Positions 15,001-30,000 of a DNA stretch of 64,000 nt are shown here, piece after piece. The notes beneath the pieces are model-generated. The model was not told the origin of the DNA. It did no database searches and saw nothing but the letters and a program-made list of their open reading frames with translations. The position numbers and the translations under genes are program-made. The DNA is from Anas platyrhynchos (lineage: Eukaryota; Chordata; Aves; Anseriformes; Anatidae): NCBI RefSeq assembly GCF_047663525.1, contig NC_092587.1, positions 46,398,501 through 46,462,500 on the forward strand. Reading direction: 5' to 3'. The number at the start of each line of letters is the position of its first letter. Position 1 is the stretch's first letter.

Positions 15001-18000
15001 AAGCTTGTGGATAAGGATCAAGACAGTTTGATACATAAAAGCACAATCTGTATGTGCAAGCAATGTGAAAAAGGGGATTTTTTTTGCTACTTCCCATTGG
15101 TAGGCAGATGTCCAGCTACTTCCTGGAAAGGGGCCTCAGTATACATAGCAGTTCCTTGGGAAAGCAAACACTATAAGCACTAATGTCTCCCTATCCCTCC
15201 CTTTCCCTTGACTTCTTATTGCTGGTCTTATGGTATGAAATACTGTAGATTATTGCTGATATAACAGACAACAGAATTTGGCCCTTTATCTTAAAGTTTA
15301 TAAAGGTAAAAAAAGAATGTCTGCCTTGACAGGTGCTATTGTTCTAAATGAAATATATGCCCTCAGGCAAGTTCTTTCTCTTATAGCAAAGAAAAAAAAA
15401 AAAAAAACGGAGGTCTGGGCTGCTCTCCAACATTTTTTTTTTTTTTGGTTCTTTATGCTGTTACCTGAGAGGATTTCCAGGCCTGCAAAAAAAAGCTCTG
15501 AAATGACATCACGAATTTCAATTTCATCAGGAACGGGAGGAGCTGGGCGCAGCACATGCCTACTACTATCAGACAGAGCTTCCAGGATGGCAAGGAACTG
15601 AGCTGCAGTACAGTCAAACATTTCTGTCAGCAGACGTTCAGTAGTAGTGCGAGGCCATGACAGCTGAGTAGGAAAAAGTACTGTAAGCTTTGTAATAGCT
15701 AAACCCAGTTACAAAAAACAAGATTTCTTTCAAAACAGTTCTCCTTCAGAAAGAAAGAACATGTTTAAAACAGAAAATAATATGCTGTAAAATAAATTGT
15801 TATAAATTTCATGCTTCAAAGGCATAGCAAAGCCTCATGCTAAGTGGGTACAGTACTTAAGAAGTTTCATAATTTCTTAACAACCACACAACTGCTGTAA
15901 GTGGCTTTTCACTTAGGAAATATAACAGTAGAAATTATGAGTAAAAGTGTAGTAAGGCCACACAGTTCAAAGTCACACAGATCTTTCCTTATAACGATAC
16001 AAACTTTATCATCAGGAGCGAAGTACTACACACTTATCAGAAAATCAGAGAAAGATTGGGATGCTCAGCACTGCAGTGAGAGCAAAATGTCATTCTCTTT
16101 ACTGACGTGCATGTTTTCAAATAGCATGACACAAAAACACAACATGGAATGAACAACACACCAAGAAAAAAAAAAAAAAAAAAAAAAAAAGGTTTGTCTG
16201 TTCTACTATTGACAGAGATCTACGTTAGAAAATATTTCAGCGTTTTATTTCTGTGTCCTATTTACATGATTGTTACTTCACTAACCACACTGCTACCACA
16301 CAAAGTAAATCAGAGACACAGCATTTACAAGCATTGCTTATTACTCCATCAACATTTCAGTTCTATTTATTTACCACTTTCCCAAATAAAAACACTTCAG
16401 AATGGTTTCTATGTACATTTAACAAGACAAAATTGGGGGAATTTCCTTCTCACTTTGCTGCATCCACATCTTCTATTTTAGCTTCCAAATTAATATCTAA
16501 AGACAAGCTCAGATGTGTACATGATGGAAAAAAAAGACTAATCTCTTCAAGATTAGTCTTGAACATGCTTAGGTTTGGTCCCTAACTTAGGTAACAGGTA
16601 ATTTCCATTAAATGAGGGTTGGAACAAAATCATTGTGCCATGCACTATCAATTATGGCTCAAGTCAATGATTTGAAAGCAAGGTATCAGATAATCTTCTA
16701 TAAAACTTTGATGTGTAAGTTATGTAAAAGCAGTATTCAGTGCAATCAGATTGTATCTGTAGCATATTGGTATAACTTCATTATAATTTTATTATTAAAT
16801 TATCAAATGAACAATCTCAGTTACTTCCGATAAACCTAATACAGCCAATTTTATTTAAAGAAGGAAGGAAGGAAGGAAGGAAGGAAGGAAGGAAGGAAGG
16901 AAGGAAGGAAGGAAGGAAGGAAGGAAGGAAGGAAGGAAGGAAGGAAGGAAGGAAGGAAGGAAGGAAGGAAGGAAGGAAGGAAGGAAGGAAGGAAGGAAGG
17001 AAGAAGCCCAATACAGTCACACAAAAGAGCCTTTTTTTTTCTTTTTTTTTTTTTAATAATTCTTACACCAGTGGATCACTCATCTTTAACGATGGCTGAA
17101 AGGAACACAATGGACTAGTGATATTTAGGGGAATTAATTACCTCTTTAAAGGTCTACATTTTATTCTGGATACCTTTCTCTAACTCATGGTATCTTGCAG
17201 AAAAGTAAGTGGTCTTCATAGGCAAACAAACAAACACTGTAGCGTTTTTTCAAAGTTCCCCCTTTATCTTCACAGTAATTGAACTCAGCAAAGCAAACCC
17301 ACATACACTTGGTATGAATTTGAACAAAATTTCTCTTTTTGTTAATGTAACTATTAAAGAAAAAAAATGCTATAAAATGAATTTTTCCCCATAGAATTAA
17401 TTGCTACATTTTCTCTCCTTTTATGTTTATTCTGCATTTTAATGATAGATTATGTTAATTATGAAACTGAGAGATGAGAGCCTTCTCCTTGTGAGCAGCA
17501 CTATGTGTATTAAGCAGAATTATATCATATACTCATCACCTGAAAATAGTAAACAAAGATAGGGATTATACAAAATGTTAAACTTACGTTTTGTGCTTCT
17601 TTCAGGCTAACTCTTAACTTAGGTCGAAAGTAGTTTTTTGGTTTTCTTCTGGATTCATATACTGCTCTTTTAAAAATCATTACTGACATCTGGCACAAAG
17701 GAAAAAATAACTGTGTTATGTGCTCTGCTCATAAAGATTGTAGCTACTGTAACTGTTAATAATTAATTTCAAAATGATACCTTAAGAGTGGCCTCTCTAA
17801 AAATCTTTCTCGTTTCTGAATTTTCCTGAGAAGAACTGATATTTTCTAATTGCTTCAGTTCATCAATTTTAATCAGACCACGGCGAGCAAATACCTGTCC
17901 AAAGTATTAAAAAAAAACAAAAACAAAACTGAAACTGATACTATGTTTTTCTATTCTGATTGTTGGGGTGTAATTTCAGAGTCACCTCATTCTTGAATTC

Positions 18001-21000
18001 AGACAACTGCAAAGGACTGCAATGAAAGCCAGGTCATGAGCAATAGTTGAAAAGAAAAAGAAAACCTTTGCAAAATGTCTTTTGTATATCTGCATGGGGA
18101 TTGATCACAACTTAATGCTAGAAATCTGTGACTATTATTACAATACAAAGTAATAATGTATTCAACTTTGAATTGATTATTCATATACGTATTTAAACAA
18201 CCCAACATTACAGTTAAATTTTGGAATACGGGCAGAAATCTAAATGCATATGATCTGGAAACAATCAGGAATATTTAAATAAATATTTATTTCCCACTTA
18301 TTTGCATCTGAAATTATGGTTATATATGGTAAATCAGGATACCTCTCCATGAATGCCGGCTTGACAATCAAAATAACACTGAGAAACTGCAGCATATAGA
18401 GTGGCTCTCCATGTCAAATAATGTACAGATAAGAGTGGAATGGATAATTCCATACATATACTCGCCCAAAGTAAGTATTCCAGCACCTGAAATAAAGAAA
18501 TCCAGTTTCAAACTGAACGTTTTTTTATACTACATGAATACACTTCCTATCACTTAGGAACACATACAAAGACTTATTTTTCTGGTAAGACAAATTAAAA
18601 AAAAAAAATCTAAATCTATATTAATTTTTAAAATATTTTGTTGACTACAAAACACTCTCCCTGCTTATTATTGTTTTTCCATCTGAAACTGTGGGCAAGC
18701 ATTATATTTTAGCCTCTGAGATACCTTAACCATTCCAGCCCACTTGTCACCAGAAAGCAGTCCTGCCATCCCCTCTCATCTGCTGTTATTATGAGAGTTC
18801 TCCCTCTCCTTTGTGTCAGCTATAGTGATTTTTTTTTCTTAGTTTTCAACTAGATCCACAAGCTGATTTGGGATGCAATAGAGTCTGCCTCCTTTGGTGA
18901 CAGCCTGCACTTAGATCAATTTATAACCAAGGAACTACACAATTGGCTCTTAATTTTAGGGCATTTATATCTCTCCCAAGATAGTCATTTCAGCACTTGC
19001 TCACTTTATAGAATTAGCCCTGCTATATTGATGGAACAGTATTTTCCCCTTCTATTTGCTTTGTTTCTTAAAGTGTACTAAATTTGCACAACTTCAGTCT
19101 TAAATCAATTTACAGATTTTTAATTTAAAAGAATCTGAAATGCCTATGATTGGTTCCTCTGTACCCTATATAAGAAAAACCTGAATGTTAAACAAGGTGC
19201 TAAATCACTTCTGTTTTCAGTCAGATAAAGTAGAGATATCTTGTTCAATGAACAACTGATATAAGCAACTAATAAGAAAAGAAACCAAATATAGGCCGAT
19301 TCAGATTCTGTGCAAGTTTTAATATGGGAAAAAAAAAAAAGAAGCTAAGACAAAAATTACAAAGATAATTAAAAAGAAAAAAGGGAGCGGGGAGGAAGGC
19401 CATGTCATTTTTAAGTATTTGCATCTAAAAACATAGCCACCAGATGTCAGCATATCTCCAGATTTCAAGAAACAAAAGCCCACTTGCAACCAAGCTACTG
19501 CCCAGGAAGAAGAAAAAAAAAAAAAACATCCAGGGCCCTGTGAAATTGTCTGACATTCCATCTCACAGACTAGTGAGGCATTGTGCTCTGAGCTCCATCC
19601 CACGGCTGAGGAAGGAGCAGAGGCACCAAGACATGAAAGGTTTTAAATTGGCCACTGCCCTCCAGACATTTTGTTAATTTGTGACAGGCGCTATTACTGG
19701 CAATGACAATGAAATAGATGTCAGGCTACAGTGCTATGAAAAATACAGGTGCATTGTCCAATCTTCTGTACAGTTTTCAAATATTTCTCTTTATTTTCCA
19801 TACCTTAGCAGACTGACCTATCATCATCAAATGTCTGCATATGGTGTAAATATGAATTGTACCTGTAAAAAATAAAATTAATATACATAAAAAATAATAT
19901 AACTTTTATATTCCTATGTGAAATTCGTCATGTTAACCAACTGAAAATTCCTCTCAGTATCTTGGCTATTTCCAGAGGCTGAAAAATAAACTAATAATCT
20001 TTCAAACTGTTTTGAAATCAAAGAAGATGAACCCACCAAATTCTTGAGTGATGTTAACTTCAAAAGTAACTACAAAACAAAGTAGCATCATAAAATAACT
20101 AAATATTAAAATACACTATATTGAATTTTTATTAAATGTACTGATAGAGATTTTTTTTTTTAATCCCCAGATGCCAGCCTCTGAAAATATTACCTCTTTT
20201 CACAGACCTTACCTTGCAGGATTTTTTCAGTCTGTCATGGTACTGTCCTGGCAGACAACACTATCATTTGATATTCAGTATGATAATTGAATAAAGAAAA
20301 TTGATAGTGAATAGAATTTTCAAAAGCATCAAAGTGACTTACAAATAAAATCCTGTCAAAAAAATTATTTAATGTAGGCTAGGTCACAAAACTGCTATTC
20401 AAAAAATCAGCCCTAGAAGTATAAAAGACACTGCAGTTCCCAGGGAAAAAAATAATAATAATAATAATAAAATCTATTCTTTCTGTATGACTGTTCAGAA
20501 AGGGACACCTGTGGCATCAGGAGGCATCACAATGCCAACTGTCATAGTTTGAAGGGTATTATTATTCCAATAAGTAAGATATTAGCAAGCATTAGTAAGA
20601 TTTTTTTTAAGTCAGTTAAATGTAGTGAGACGCAAAATCTGTTGCCAGAAATTGCAGAAAAATGTTTGGGAGCTGGAAAAAAAATCTGACATTACTTAAT
20701 GTCTTCTAATTTGATAAAAAAAAAAAAATCATTATTGACTAGGCATGGTACAGTGACCTGTCACACAGGTAGATGGACATAAGAATGGCAGGTGATTAAA
20801 TTTTAATTACAGGTTTTTTTCCTACTGAAGCAAACAAAAAACATGCCTCAAAAGGAATGATGGTAATGGCAGTCCCAGGAAAGCAAGGATAAGAATTTCA
20901 ACTGTTTATAGCTCAGAGAAAGTAAATACCAGTTTGTGGTTTTTTTTAATTAAATTAAATCAAACTATTTTCTCAATTTATATTGCAACAATTGACCATA

Positions 21001-24000
21001 GTGGAATGAAATAATAGACCAAACTTTTGACAAAACAGCATTGCCTTTCTCTCTCTATATATATATATATATAGGTTTTCTTCTTGAAGTAAAAATCTTG
21101 ATACACCATTCACTGTATTTAGTTCACAGAAGCTCCATTTTTGCCTCATTTTTTTCCCAATCCAAGTACTTATACACACTAAAGTCATACACAGAAATTC
21201 AAATTATTTAAAATTAATGTGATAGTTTTTAAAAGAGTTTGGTTATTAACTCCAGCCTTTGAGAACATTTTTAAGAAATACAAAGATTTAATGTCATGGA
21301 CAGATGATCATGTTCTACGTTTAAACCTGCAATCCCCTTCTCAAAAAAAAAAACAAAAAAAAAAAAACAAAAAAAAAAACACTCATTAACACAAATTGAT
21401 AAATAGAGCTTTTTTTTTTTTTTTTTTGAATTTGGGTTCACATAAAAAATGCCCTTACTCTGTCAGATTTCATTTTATTAGTACACTCAAACCACAGCTA
21501 TGATGAAAAAGCTATTACTGTTATAACTGTCTATTTGAAAAAAAAGCACACTGTAGAAACTTATAATTAAAAATTTGTTATTTTAGAATATGAAACATTT
21601 TTTTAAAATACTACTGCGATTAAAAACTAACTAGAGATTTATTCATGACCCCTACGTTGACCTTAAAGAATACATATAGAATTTCCCTCCACTGGTTTGC
21701 TTAGCAGACAAATGCAAATGGAGAGCCTGCGGTACCATTGTAGATAAGCCAACAGAAATTCTCCTGAGGTAGAGCCACTTGCATGGTGAGTCGTAAAGAG
21801 GACAAGACATTGAAACAAGTCTGCAGGGATTCTTGGTTCTGGAGATTTCTGTCATTGCTACAAACCATCTGGTATATACAAACATTCCTCGCTTGCAAAG
21901 CATGGAACTGAAATACATGGAAACATATGTAAAATAATTATATACATATATACACACTCATTTAAAATAGATGGACCTACCATTTTTTCCTTCAGTAAAG
22001 TACAACAAATCATTGAATGTGAAAAGAGCAACCATACCAGAAAAAACAACAACAACAACAACAACAACAAAAAACAGCATAACATTTAAATGAGAATTAA
22101 AATACGGAGAAAGTGAACAGCTTTACCATTGGCCTTGTTGATTTACCAGTTGTTTTACCATTAGCCTGGGTCATTTTCCACTGTCCCACAGAATGAAAAT
22201 TCGCCTAGTGCAGTAGTTGTGTTGAAACAGTTGTAGAGAGAAAGGTTAAGACATTAAACTGGTATTTAAAAGATCTGCATGTAATTCTTGGCCCCTCTGT
22301 AAACTAAGGTAACTTTTAATTTTACTTCATCTGTATCACCCACACTATATTTCCTGCTCCCACTGATCACCTTTCTCTGCTATTGGATTGCAGACATATA
22401 GTCCCTTCTCTTCCTGGCAATACCTAACCTAATGTGATCTCAGTCTTGTCTGGAGTACATCACTGGAAAAGCAAACCTAAGCAAAAGAGAGGAAATGAGG
22501 TAAGTGCAAAAAGGCCATTCAGAATTTATCAATCTCTCAGATTTCTAGAAGATGCATTATTTCTACCAGTTCCAGTTTTAAAGATCACTGTCAAACCAGA
22601 TCTCATATCTGAAAATTTACAAATATCTCAGTGTCCAACAGCCAAGTTATAGAACAAGCTTTTCAGTATATACTGATGAAAAGATCTGGCACTATCATCA
22701 GTTCAGGGTCTAGACAACCATATAGAAAACAGGAGAAACATCTCTGGAATTTTGAATTTAATTACAAAGGTTTTTTTTTAAACCAAAATAAAATTGATTA
22801 ACATAGCTTCAGTCATATTCTAAGAAGCTAAAATATGTTTGAAAAACAAAAGAAATAATATAAAGAGTAGCTCTTCTATCATGACATCTGCTTCCAACTT
22901 TCAAGCAAGCTCACTGCCTCTATTTCTTCACACCTATGTACAATCTAACTCTGACTAAAAGAATATGAATTTAATTAGCTCAATACATAGGAAATGCCTT
23001 TGGTTTCCTTTTGTTCTTCTTGATAACAGAGTAACTTATAATCACAAAATGGTTTGGATTGGAAAGGACCTTAAGGATCACCTGGTTCCAAATCCCCTGC
23101 CATGGGCAGAGACACCTCCCACCAGACCAGGCTGCCCAAAGCCCCATCCAGCCTGGCCTTGAGCACCTCCAAGGATGGGGCATCCACAGCTCCTCTGGGC
23201 AGCCTGTGCCAGTACTTGCATTACTTTATTTTGAAATATACCACATACCAAAAACAGAGCTACTCAGCAAAGCACTGCTTAAGATAAAATCTGGTGTTTT
23301 TAGCATTCCCCTAATACCTACTGAAACACTTCCCTTCTTAGATAGCAAATGATAAACTGCAAACACCTATCCCTATAATCAATTAACACAAAAGGATGCA
23401 AACATACTTTTAAGGTCACCTAGCTCCCACAGATCTTAGATCACTTAAAACTATTCACCACTCTGTCATTTTTTTACATATTGATAATAATATCAAATAA
23501 ATAAAATAAAATCAATAAATAAAATAAAATAAAATAAAATAAAATAAAATAAAATAAAATAAAATAAATAACTTAATGCTAGCAATACAATGTGCTTCAT
23601 TGGTATGTCATGAACTTTTTTTGCATGTAGTATTTTTGCACATTTATGATAAACACTACAGTACAATGTTTTAATTCTCTTGCACAGTGTCCAGTTCTTA
23701 AATCAGACCATATAGAAATTTCAACAACTGCAGGAAAGTTATCAACTTTGGTCCATACCCTGATGCTGACAAAGGTTAATAGCAACTATTTCAGAGCAAA
23801 AACTGCTGTAGACAGTTATGGAATAACCAATTTGAGAAAACTACCATTCTAACATTGACAGGGGTTGGCAAAGGCCACAAAAGCATAAGCACTTAAATCC
23901 TCTTAGAAATCTACACCCCTCTGGATGTTCATACCATATATATGACTGTTAAATCTCCATGTAATCTGTATAGATAAGCTATCAACGTTTAGTTAATATT

Positions 24001-27000
24001 AATATTTAATTAATATAGCAATTTTAATCACATTTGCAGATGATGAAGACTATTTATTTTGAAACTGCAAATATATTCAAGGGGAAAAAAAAAAAAAGCC
24101 TACCGTAAATGCCGCATTTTTGTCTCTGAAACCATTTGGAAAAAAGGTGGATTTAAATTTATGCACATCATCTGTGACATCATCAGGGTTTACAGAACTG
24201 AACTGCTGAAGGTATCTTCCATAGCACTGTCGAAGTGCCAGCTTATATTCCTGAAGAACGAAGAATAAGTTATTTTTACAGTTTGTATATTACATTTCTA
24301 TTTCTATAATGTGTGTTATGTGTTATTGTATTCATGTAAAAAGTATCAATGTGAGACAGCAGCTGGAAGTAAAACAATGAAGTTTCATATAAACATTGAG
24401 CAATATTATTTCAAATGTCAAATCTCTCAGCAAAGGAAGGTTAAAGTATTTAAAAGAAGAACTTATGATTAAAGTAAACAAACTCCTAAATCACAAGTAT
24501 GACATATCAGAGAACAAGTGTAAAGTCTGATCTTGGGGTAACGTAATAAAATCAAAGGGCTCCTGGAATATCCTGGGGGGTTTCAGCAGTAATGATAATG
24601 GTACTACACTTCTGAGAAAGGTATTTTATTAAGCAGAACTTTATAAACAATATACAGACATCATCACTTCCCCATTTCCCTGATGTCAATGCAGAAAGGA
24701 AGAGTGTCTTAACATCAGAACTCAAACACTCTGAGTAAGATCAAGAAAAAAAGAATGAAACCAGCGACAACTGGAATTACTTAAGGCCAAGTCAGTGTTA
24801 CTAGACTAGAAATCGCCACTGGGTCTTTAAAACTGATAGCAAACGGGATGCTGAGCTTTATGTGTCATTTAGCACGCACCTCCCCAGCAGCACTTTGGTC
24901 TGTTCTAACATCAGACTGAGACTATGGCTCAGCTCTGACTCAGCTGCCCAAGTGCCACTTACTTACTGAATCACCTCCACCACTTCCTGCAGCAAAGATT
25001 ATTTAGAGCTTTCTCTACCAACTTCACTAACACTAGACCACATACACTCCAGCCATGATAAATTCTGGGGAAAAAAAAAAAAAATGATAATAACTAATTT
25101 CTACTTGTAAAAAATGATCCTTTGATGTTTAATCACAGAAAATCCAAAAGCATTTCCTTGGACCCACTCTTTTCAGTTTAAATTCCTACCACCACAGTAA
25201 CACTTACCCCAAACTTTTAATCATCTGAGGAATCTTACTGACATGACCCTATTATCTCTTTTGCTGTGTGAAAGGAACTGCCATAGCCAGAAACTTTTAC
25301 TTTCTGCGGACAGGTATGGGCAGTTGATCACCTGTGTAAGCTAATGCATAGAGTCAGCCTGTGATAACTCTTAGAATCCTAAACCACGGTTCAGAATGCC
25401 ACTAAGCTGGGTACTAATATAAAAACAAAAGGTGATTCCTCTCCCAAACAGCTTACAGTATATAAGAGATAAGAGACAGATAGAGACAGAGAGGAAAAAG
25501 AAATGAGTCAGTACTGATTAGTATGATGACTAACGGGCTAACCAATTTCAAGATCTATGACATAATGAACTTAGGTGTGTCCTAAAAGATACATAGCAGA
25601 TGTATAATGGAAAGAAATTTAAAGTGAGATTGCATGAAAATAAATAGCAGGAGGACAGAAAGTTAAGCTGGTGCTTAATCACTGGTAATGCATTTTAAAA
25701 GACTATGCAGCATTAAGTATTACGTAACATAAAGGGGGATTGCAATTTAAAATAATCACCAGCAGTTTCCAACTAAGATTCAAAAGGGACCAAAAGAATG
25801 TTGCATTTATGCAAGAGGCTCCACCCTGCCTATCACAGAACTTGCTGTTACACCACATTCATCTTTCCTGTAATGCATTTAAATTTTTAACTAACATCCA
25901 TCACGTTTTTTCCTCTTTTCTCCAGAGAAAAAATATGGATACAATGAAAACTACATCTGTAAAGTCAACGAAATGCACTTAAAAATGGGAGTTCCAAGGA
26001 CAGCTCACTTCAAAATTTTAGGCTAGCCAGCAAGAAAACTTTTTCTACAGCATCGATAAACTTACCTTTACTGTAGAAAACCATATTACAACAGAGGTTG
26101 GAAGCTGTAAATTCTCAGACTTCTAGATTATTTTTAGGCAACATTGGGCCAGGTCTGGAAGCTCCTTGAATATAAGGGCCAAATTACCACACTTGAGTCA
26201 TGCCATGGGAAGCCAATGTATAGAGGGCAGGGTTTGATTTATTTGAAATAACTTCCTACTGAGTAAACTGTGAGAGCAGCACTTCCGAGCACTAAAAGCT
26301 TCGTGTAATATTCAGAGCAATTCCTAGGCCCAGCAGCTGTGAAAACTTAGGGAAATATGAATACGAGCAAAACCTGAATGGAATTGCCTAGGCAATGAAG
26401 GAGCTATTAACAAATGCAGTTAGTTCTTCAAGACCTTTCTTAAGAATTTCTGTGAATATTCCCAAACCTATACCATGAACCTGGTACTTCAGTTATAATA
26501 GGCACCACAGTTATAAACTCTTCTATATGCCTTCAGCTTACCAGTGAGTGTTGCGTGTTGCTGAAGTTCAGCTTCAGCTTGCTGTTCTTTATGCAGGAGG
26601 CAGGCCACTTCTGTGGAATTCTTTAGGGCAGATGCAGAGAAGGATATAGAAGACTTTGCAACATTTGCATGACCCTCATACCTGTCTCCAGGTCTGTGGA
26701 AAAGCTCAACTACTAGCTACTTATAAACACTTTCCACAAATAGCATAAATAGCATTTATTATCGCTAGGCTCCATAAGCAAAGGGCATAATAGTGTAAGA
26801 ACAGTTTCACTGGATGTATTCCTCCAACAGACAGGTCCTCAAACTATCTTGATACACTTCCAATTATGCCTGCTACTTTTCTAGGTGAAAAGGATGAATC
26901 TAACAGTGTCATATGCTGCAGAGAATAACAATAACAACTTTTTTAAAAGTGACAATAGGCGTTTAACTGCTTTCCTAATGGAAAAGTCAATAGAGTGTTC

Positions 27001-30000
27001 TTAAAAACTGTTTTCAGTTTAAACACAATGTCAGTTATATGTTTTTTCTTTTGCTGGTGGGGACAGAACAAGAATATGAAATTTCTTCAACAGAATATAA
27101 ATCCAAATATATTTTTTCCTCAATATTGTTATAATAGTTCCAAATAACATATAAAAGAGTTTAAAAGAATTTTTTAGGAACCTCAAAAATGTACTTATTT
27201 ATGCAATGAGGTCAAGTTTTTAGCAAGACACAATCTCAGATGCTTATCTCTGTAGAATGAAACAATACAAAGACTTGAATATATCAAGATGACATATAAT
27301 AATAGTAAGCTTAACACCAAAAATAACAGATGAAATCATGCTTTCACTTTGGTAAAATTTAATACCCCATTCTAAATAATAATAATAACAACAACAACCA
27401 TTTGGTTTAATCTAGTTTTTTATTCCCATTATATTCAAAAATGAAGAAGTTACAGACACGTTCCAAAGCTCTTCTTGGAACAGTGTTACAAATAAATTAT
27501 AGACTTTCACTAACTTTTCAGCTATAAATACATTTTTTCTATTACAATCGAATTTTAAAAAGAATAATACTATCAAAATCCTGTATCTGAAGTAGGTGGA
27601 AAGCACACCATTAAAATATTTATTTGATTGTCTCTTAACAGACACACTAGATAGCTGGAGTTATAGCCTAGAAATGTAATATTGATCAAATAAGAGTTTT
27701 CCAGTATGTTCCTAGGAAAACGTAGGATGATGATGGATCATTACAAACACAAAATCACACTAAACAGATGGCATGTATTTAGGAGCTGCACCTTTCTCTA
27801 AATTACATGTATGCTAATTCTCATCAAACTTTAAGCATATTCTCTCAAGCAGCTTTTCAAGAACTGAAACATTATAACAAATCAACCCATGATTGTGTAG
27901 TCCCTTAGCATTTCTGCTCCGCACCTGTATCACTCAGAACCACACACCATTCCTCAGACCCAAAAGAATGACTTGCAGTTAACTTTCAACTGTACTTTGA
28001 GCTGCTTCTCAGCCTTGCTTTGTAACTGCCCTTGGAAGACCCAGACTTTATGGCATGATCTTCGACACAAGTATCACTGAGGTAATGAGCAGCACGCCTT
28101 TGAAGGTGTTTTTTTCTCAGCAGACACAAAGGACAAACATTATGTAAGAGCATAACATAATAATAGCCCTACTGAGTCAATAGCTACCCCGGCTCCAACT
28201 GCAGCCAATAACAGACGACTAGATAAGAGTTCATAAAACTGTCATGTCATAAAACACTCCCTGAATACCCTCAATGTCTTCAACAATCTACAGCTCACAC
28301 TGTAAACTTGTCATGTTTCCTTGGTACCCAAAGAAAGAAGGTACCCAAGGAAAGAAGGTGCCCAAACTTTCAGCATTCATACCATCCTGTGGCAAGAAAT
28401 TCCACAGCTTTAGTACACATTCTGTGAAGATCCAGTCTGCTCTTGTCCAAGCTTGCCACCTACCAGCTTCATTTGATGGTGTTATATTAGAAGTGGAAGT
28501 GTACACGATCAGTCCCTGTTCAGCCTCTTCTTTCACTCATGATTTCACAGACCTGCATTACACTCTGCTCAGTGATCTCTGTTCCTAACTGTATAGTCAT
28601 AGCCTACTTTTGGTTTTTGTGTGGAAGCTGTTTCACGCTTTTTGTCATCCTCATTACTCTCTCCAGATTCTTGCCTTGTTGCAATTTATCCTTTCTAAGG
28701 AGACCAGAAGTGCACACAGACTTCAAGATGCAAGAGCACCATCCATACATGCAGCTGTTATAATCGATGTCTGTTTTCTGTTCTCTGTTCCCCTCCTAAC
28801 AATTCTTTACTTTCACTTTTAGTTTACTGAGCACTGAGTTGACATCTCTGTGGAGCAAACCACCACTACAAATACTGAATAAAGATTTTGCAGTGTTCAA
28901 CTTTAAAGAGGCAACAGTTGCATAGAAAATGTAGATATAGCAAATATATCCCAAAAATGGCAATTTTACAATAATAAATTAAAGATACTCTCTCACCAAC
29001 TCTCAATGGGATTATTTTGTAAAAGTTTTTGCTACTTTCTAAACAGCTTCCTATAAAATATCATTAAAAAATAAAGTAGCATAGAAGCATAATGAAATAA
29101 AAAAGACTGTGATTGAGACTTTTCTGTTTTGATATGACTTACTTTGATCTGAACAAGGGAATCACCAACTTTCAGAAGTTTGTCATTGTAATAACAGTCT
29201 GGCAGTCGAGGCTTATATTTGTTCCAAATATTAAACAAAGTATTTGCACTAAAAATACAGGAGAAAAACATTCCAGATTAGACTGGCAGTAGACTCATCA
29301 TAACAAGTAAACAAATCAAGAAAACTTCAAATTATGAAAACCCCCTTCTTCCAAATGTATTTGAACCTCTACACACTTCAAAACAAGTGATCATTAAAAC
29401 TGGATTTAACAAGCAGCCAAGGACATTTCTGGGTTTCATTTCTGTCAACAGTTTTTATCACACAGATTTTTTAAAAAGGATGAATTGTTTTGTATGTAAA
29501 TACTTAATAAAATGTCTTAATACAAGTCCCTTTGCATTGTTCAAACACGGTCATAACTGTCAAATCTGTCCCACTTTTCAGATTGTATCTGAGAGGCTCT
29601 GTAGAAACTATTTGGTATTTTAAGGAAACTCAATGGATTACAACTCAGACCAATTATTGGACCAGAAACTACAAGCAGTAAGAGTAGGGAAAAAAAAAAG
29701 ATCCCCAAATAATAATGGTTGTCTGGTAGCAGCAAACTTAGGAACTAGTAGCCATGAAAGAAACTGTAGAACTGTACCAGGAATCACAAAAAGAAGGAAG
29801 TCATTAGAAAGCCTCTAGCATGAAATGTTTGGGAACTTTAAATTGTAAAGGGTGGGACTCAAAGAGAGCAAGCAAATGACATGTTACTAAAAAGGAAAAA
29901 AAAAAAAAAAGATTTTATGGCAATAGCTGCCACCTTAGACTTCTTTAAGAAATCTATATTCAAGCTGGAAAACATTAATTGATGAGGCAGACTGCTAATA

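Larger units (their letters stand above)
18487..24103 (-). other. CFAP54 intron 3
   Basis: 5.6 kb. Holds AAT, TA, CAA and AAAAT microsatellites, A/T runs and the inverted CR1 tail. No exon-like block with both splice borders was found. Confidence 0.75.
24251..29142 (-). other. CFAP54 intron 2
   Basis: 4.9 kb. Holds the AAT/AAC repeat, the 17-base minisatellite and the ancient LINE-like fragment. The rest is unremarkable AT-rich sequence. Confidence 0.75.

Noticed and set aside
16817..17020. Minus-strand open frame of FLPS repeats
   Set aside because: It is the translation of the GGAA microsatellite and has no gene context.
22255..22345. Weak resemblance to a MIR-type SINE core
   Set aside because: Only a short phrase near 'cttcatctgta' matches. 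Too little for a call.
28274..28763. Plus-strand open frames of 104 and 74 codons
   Set aside because: They lie across the ancient LINE-like fragment and do not follow a reading frame of the element.
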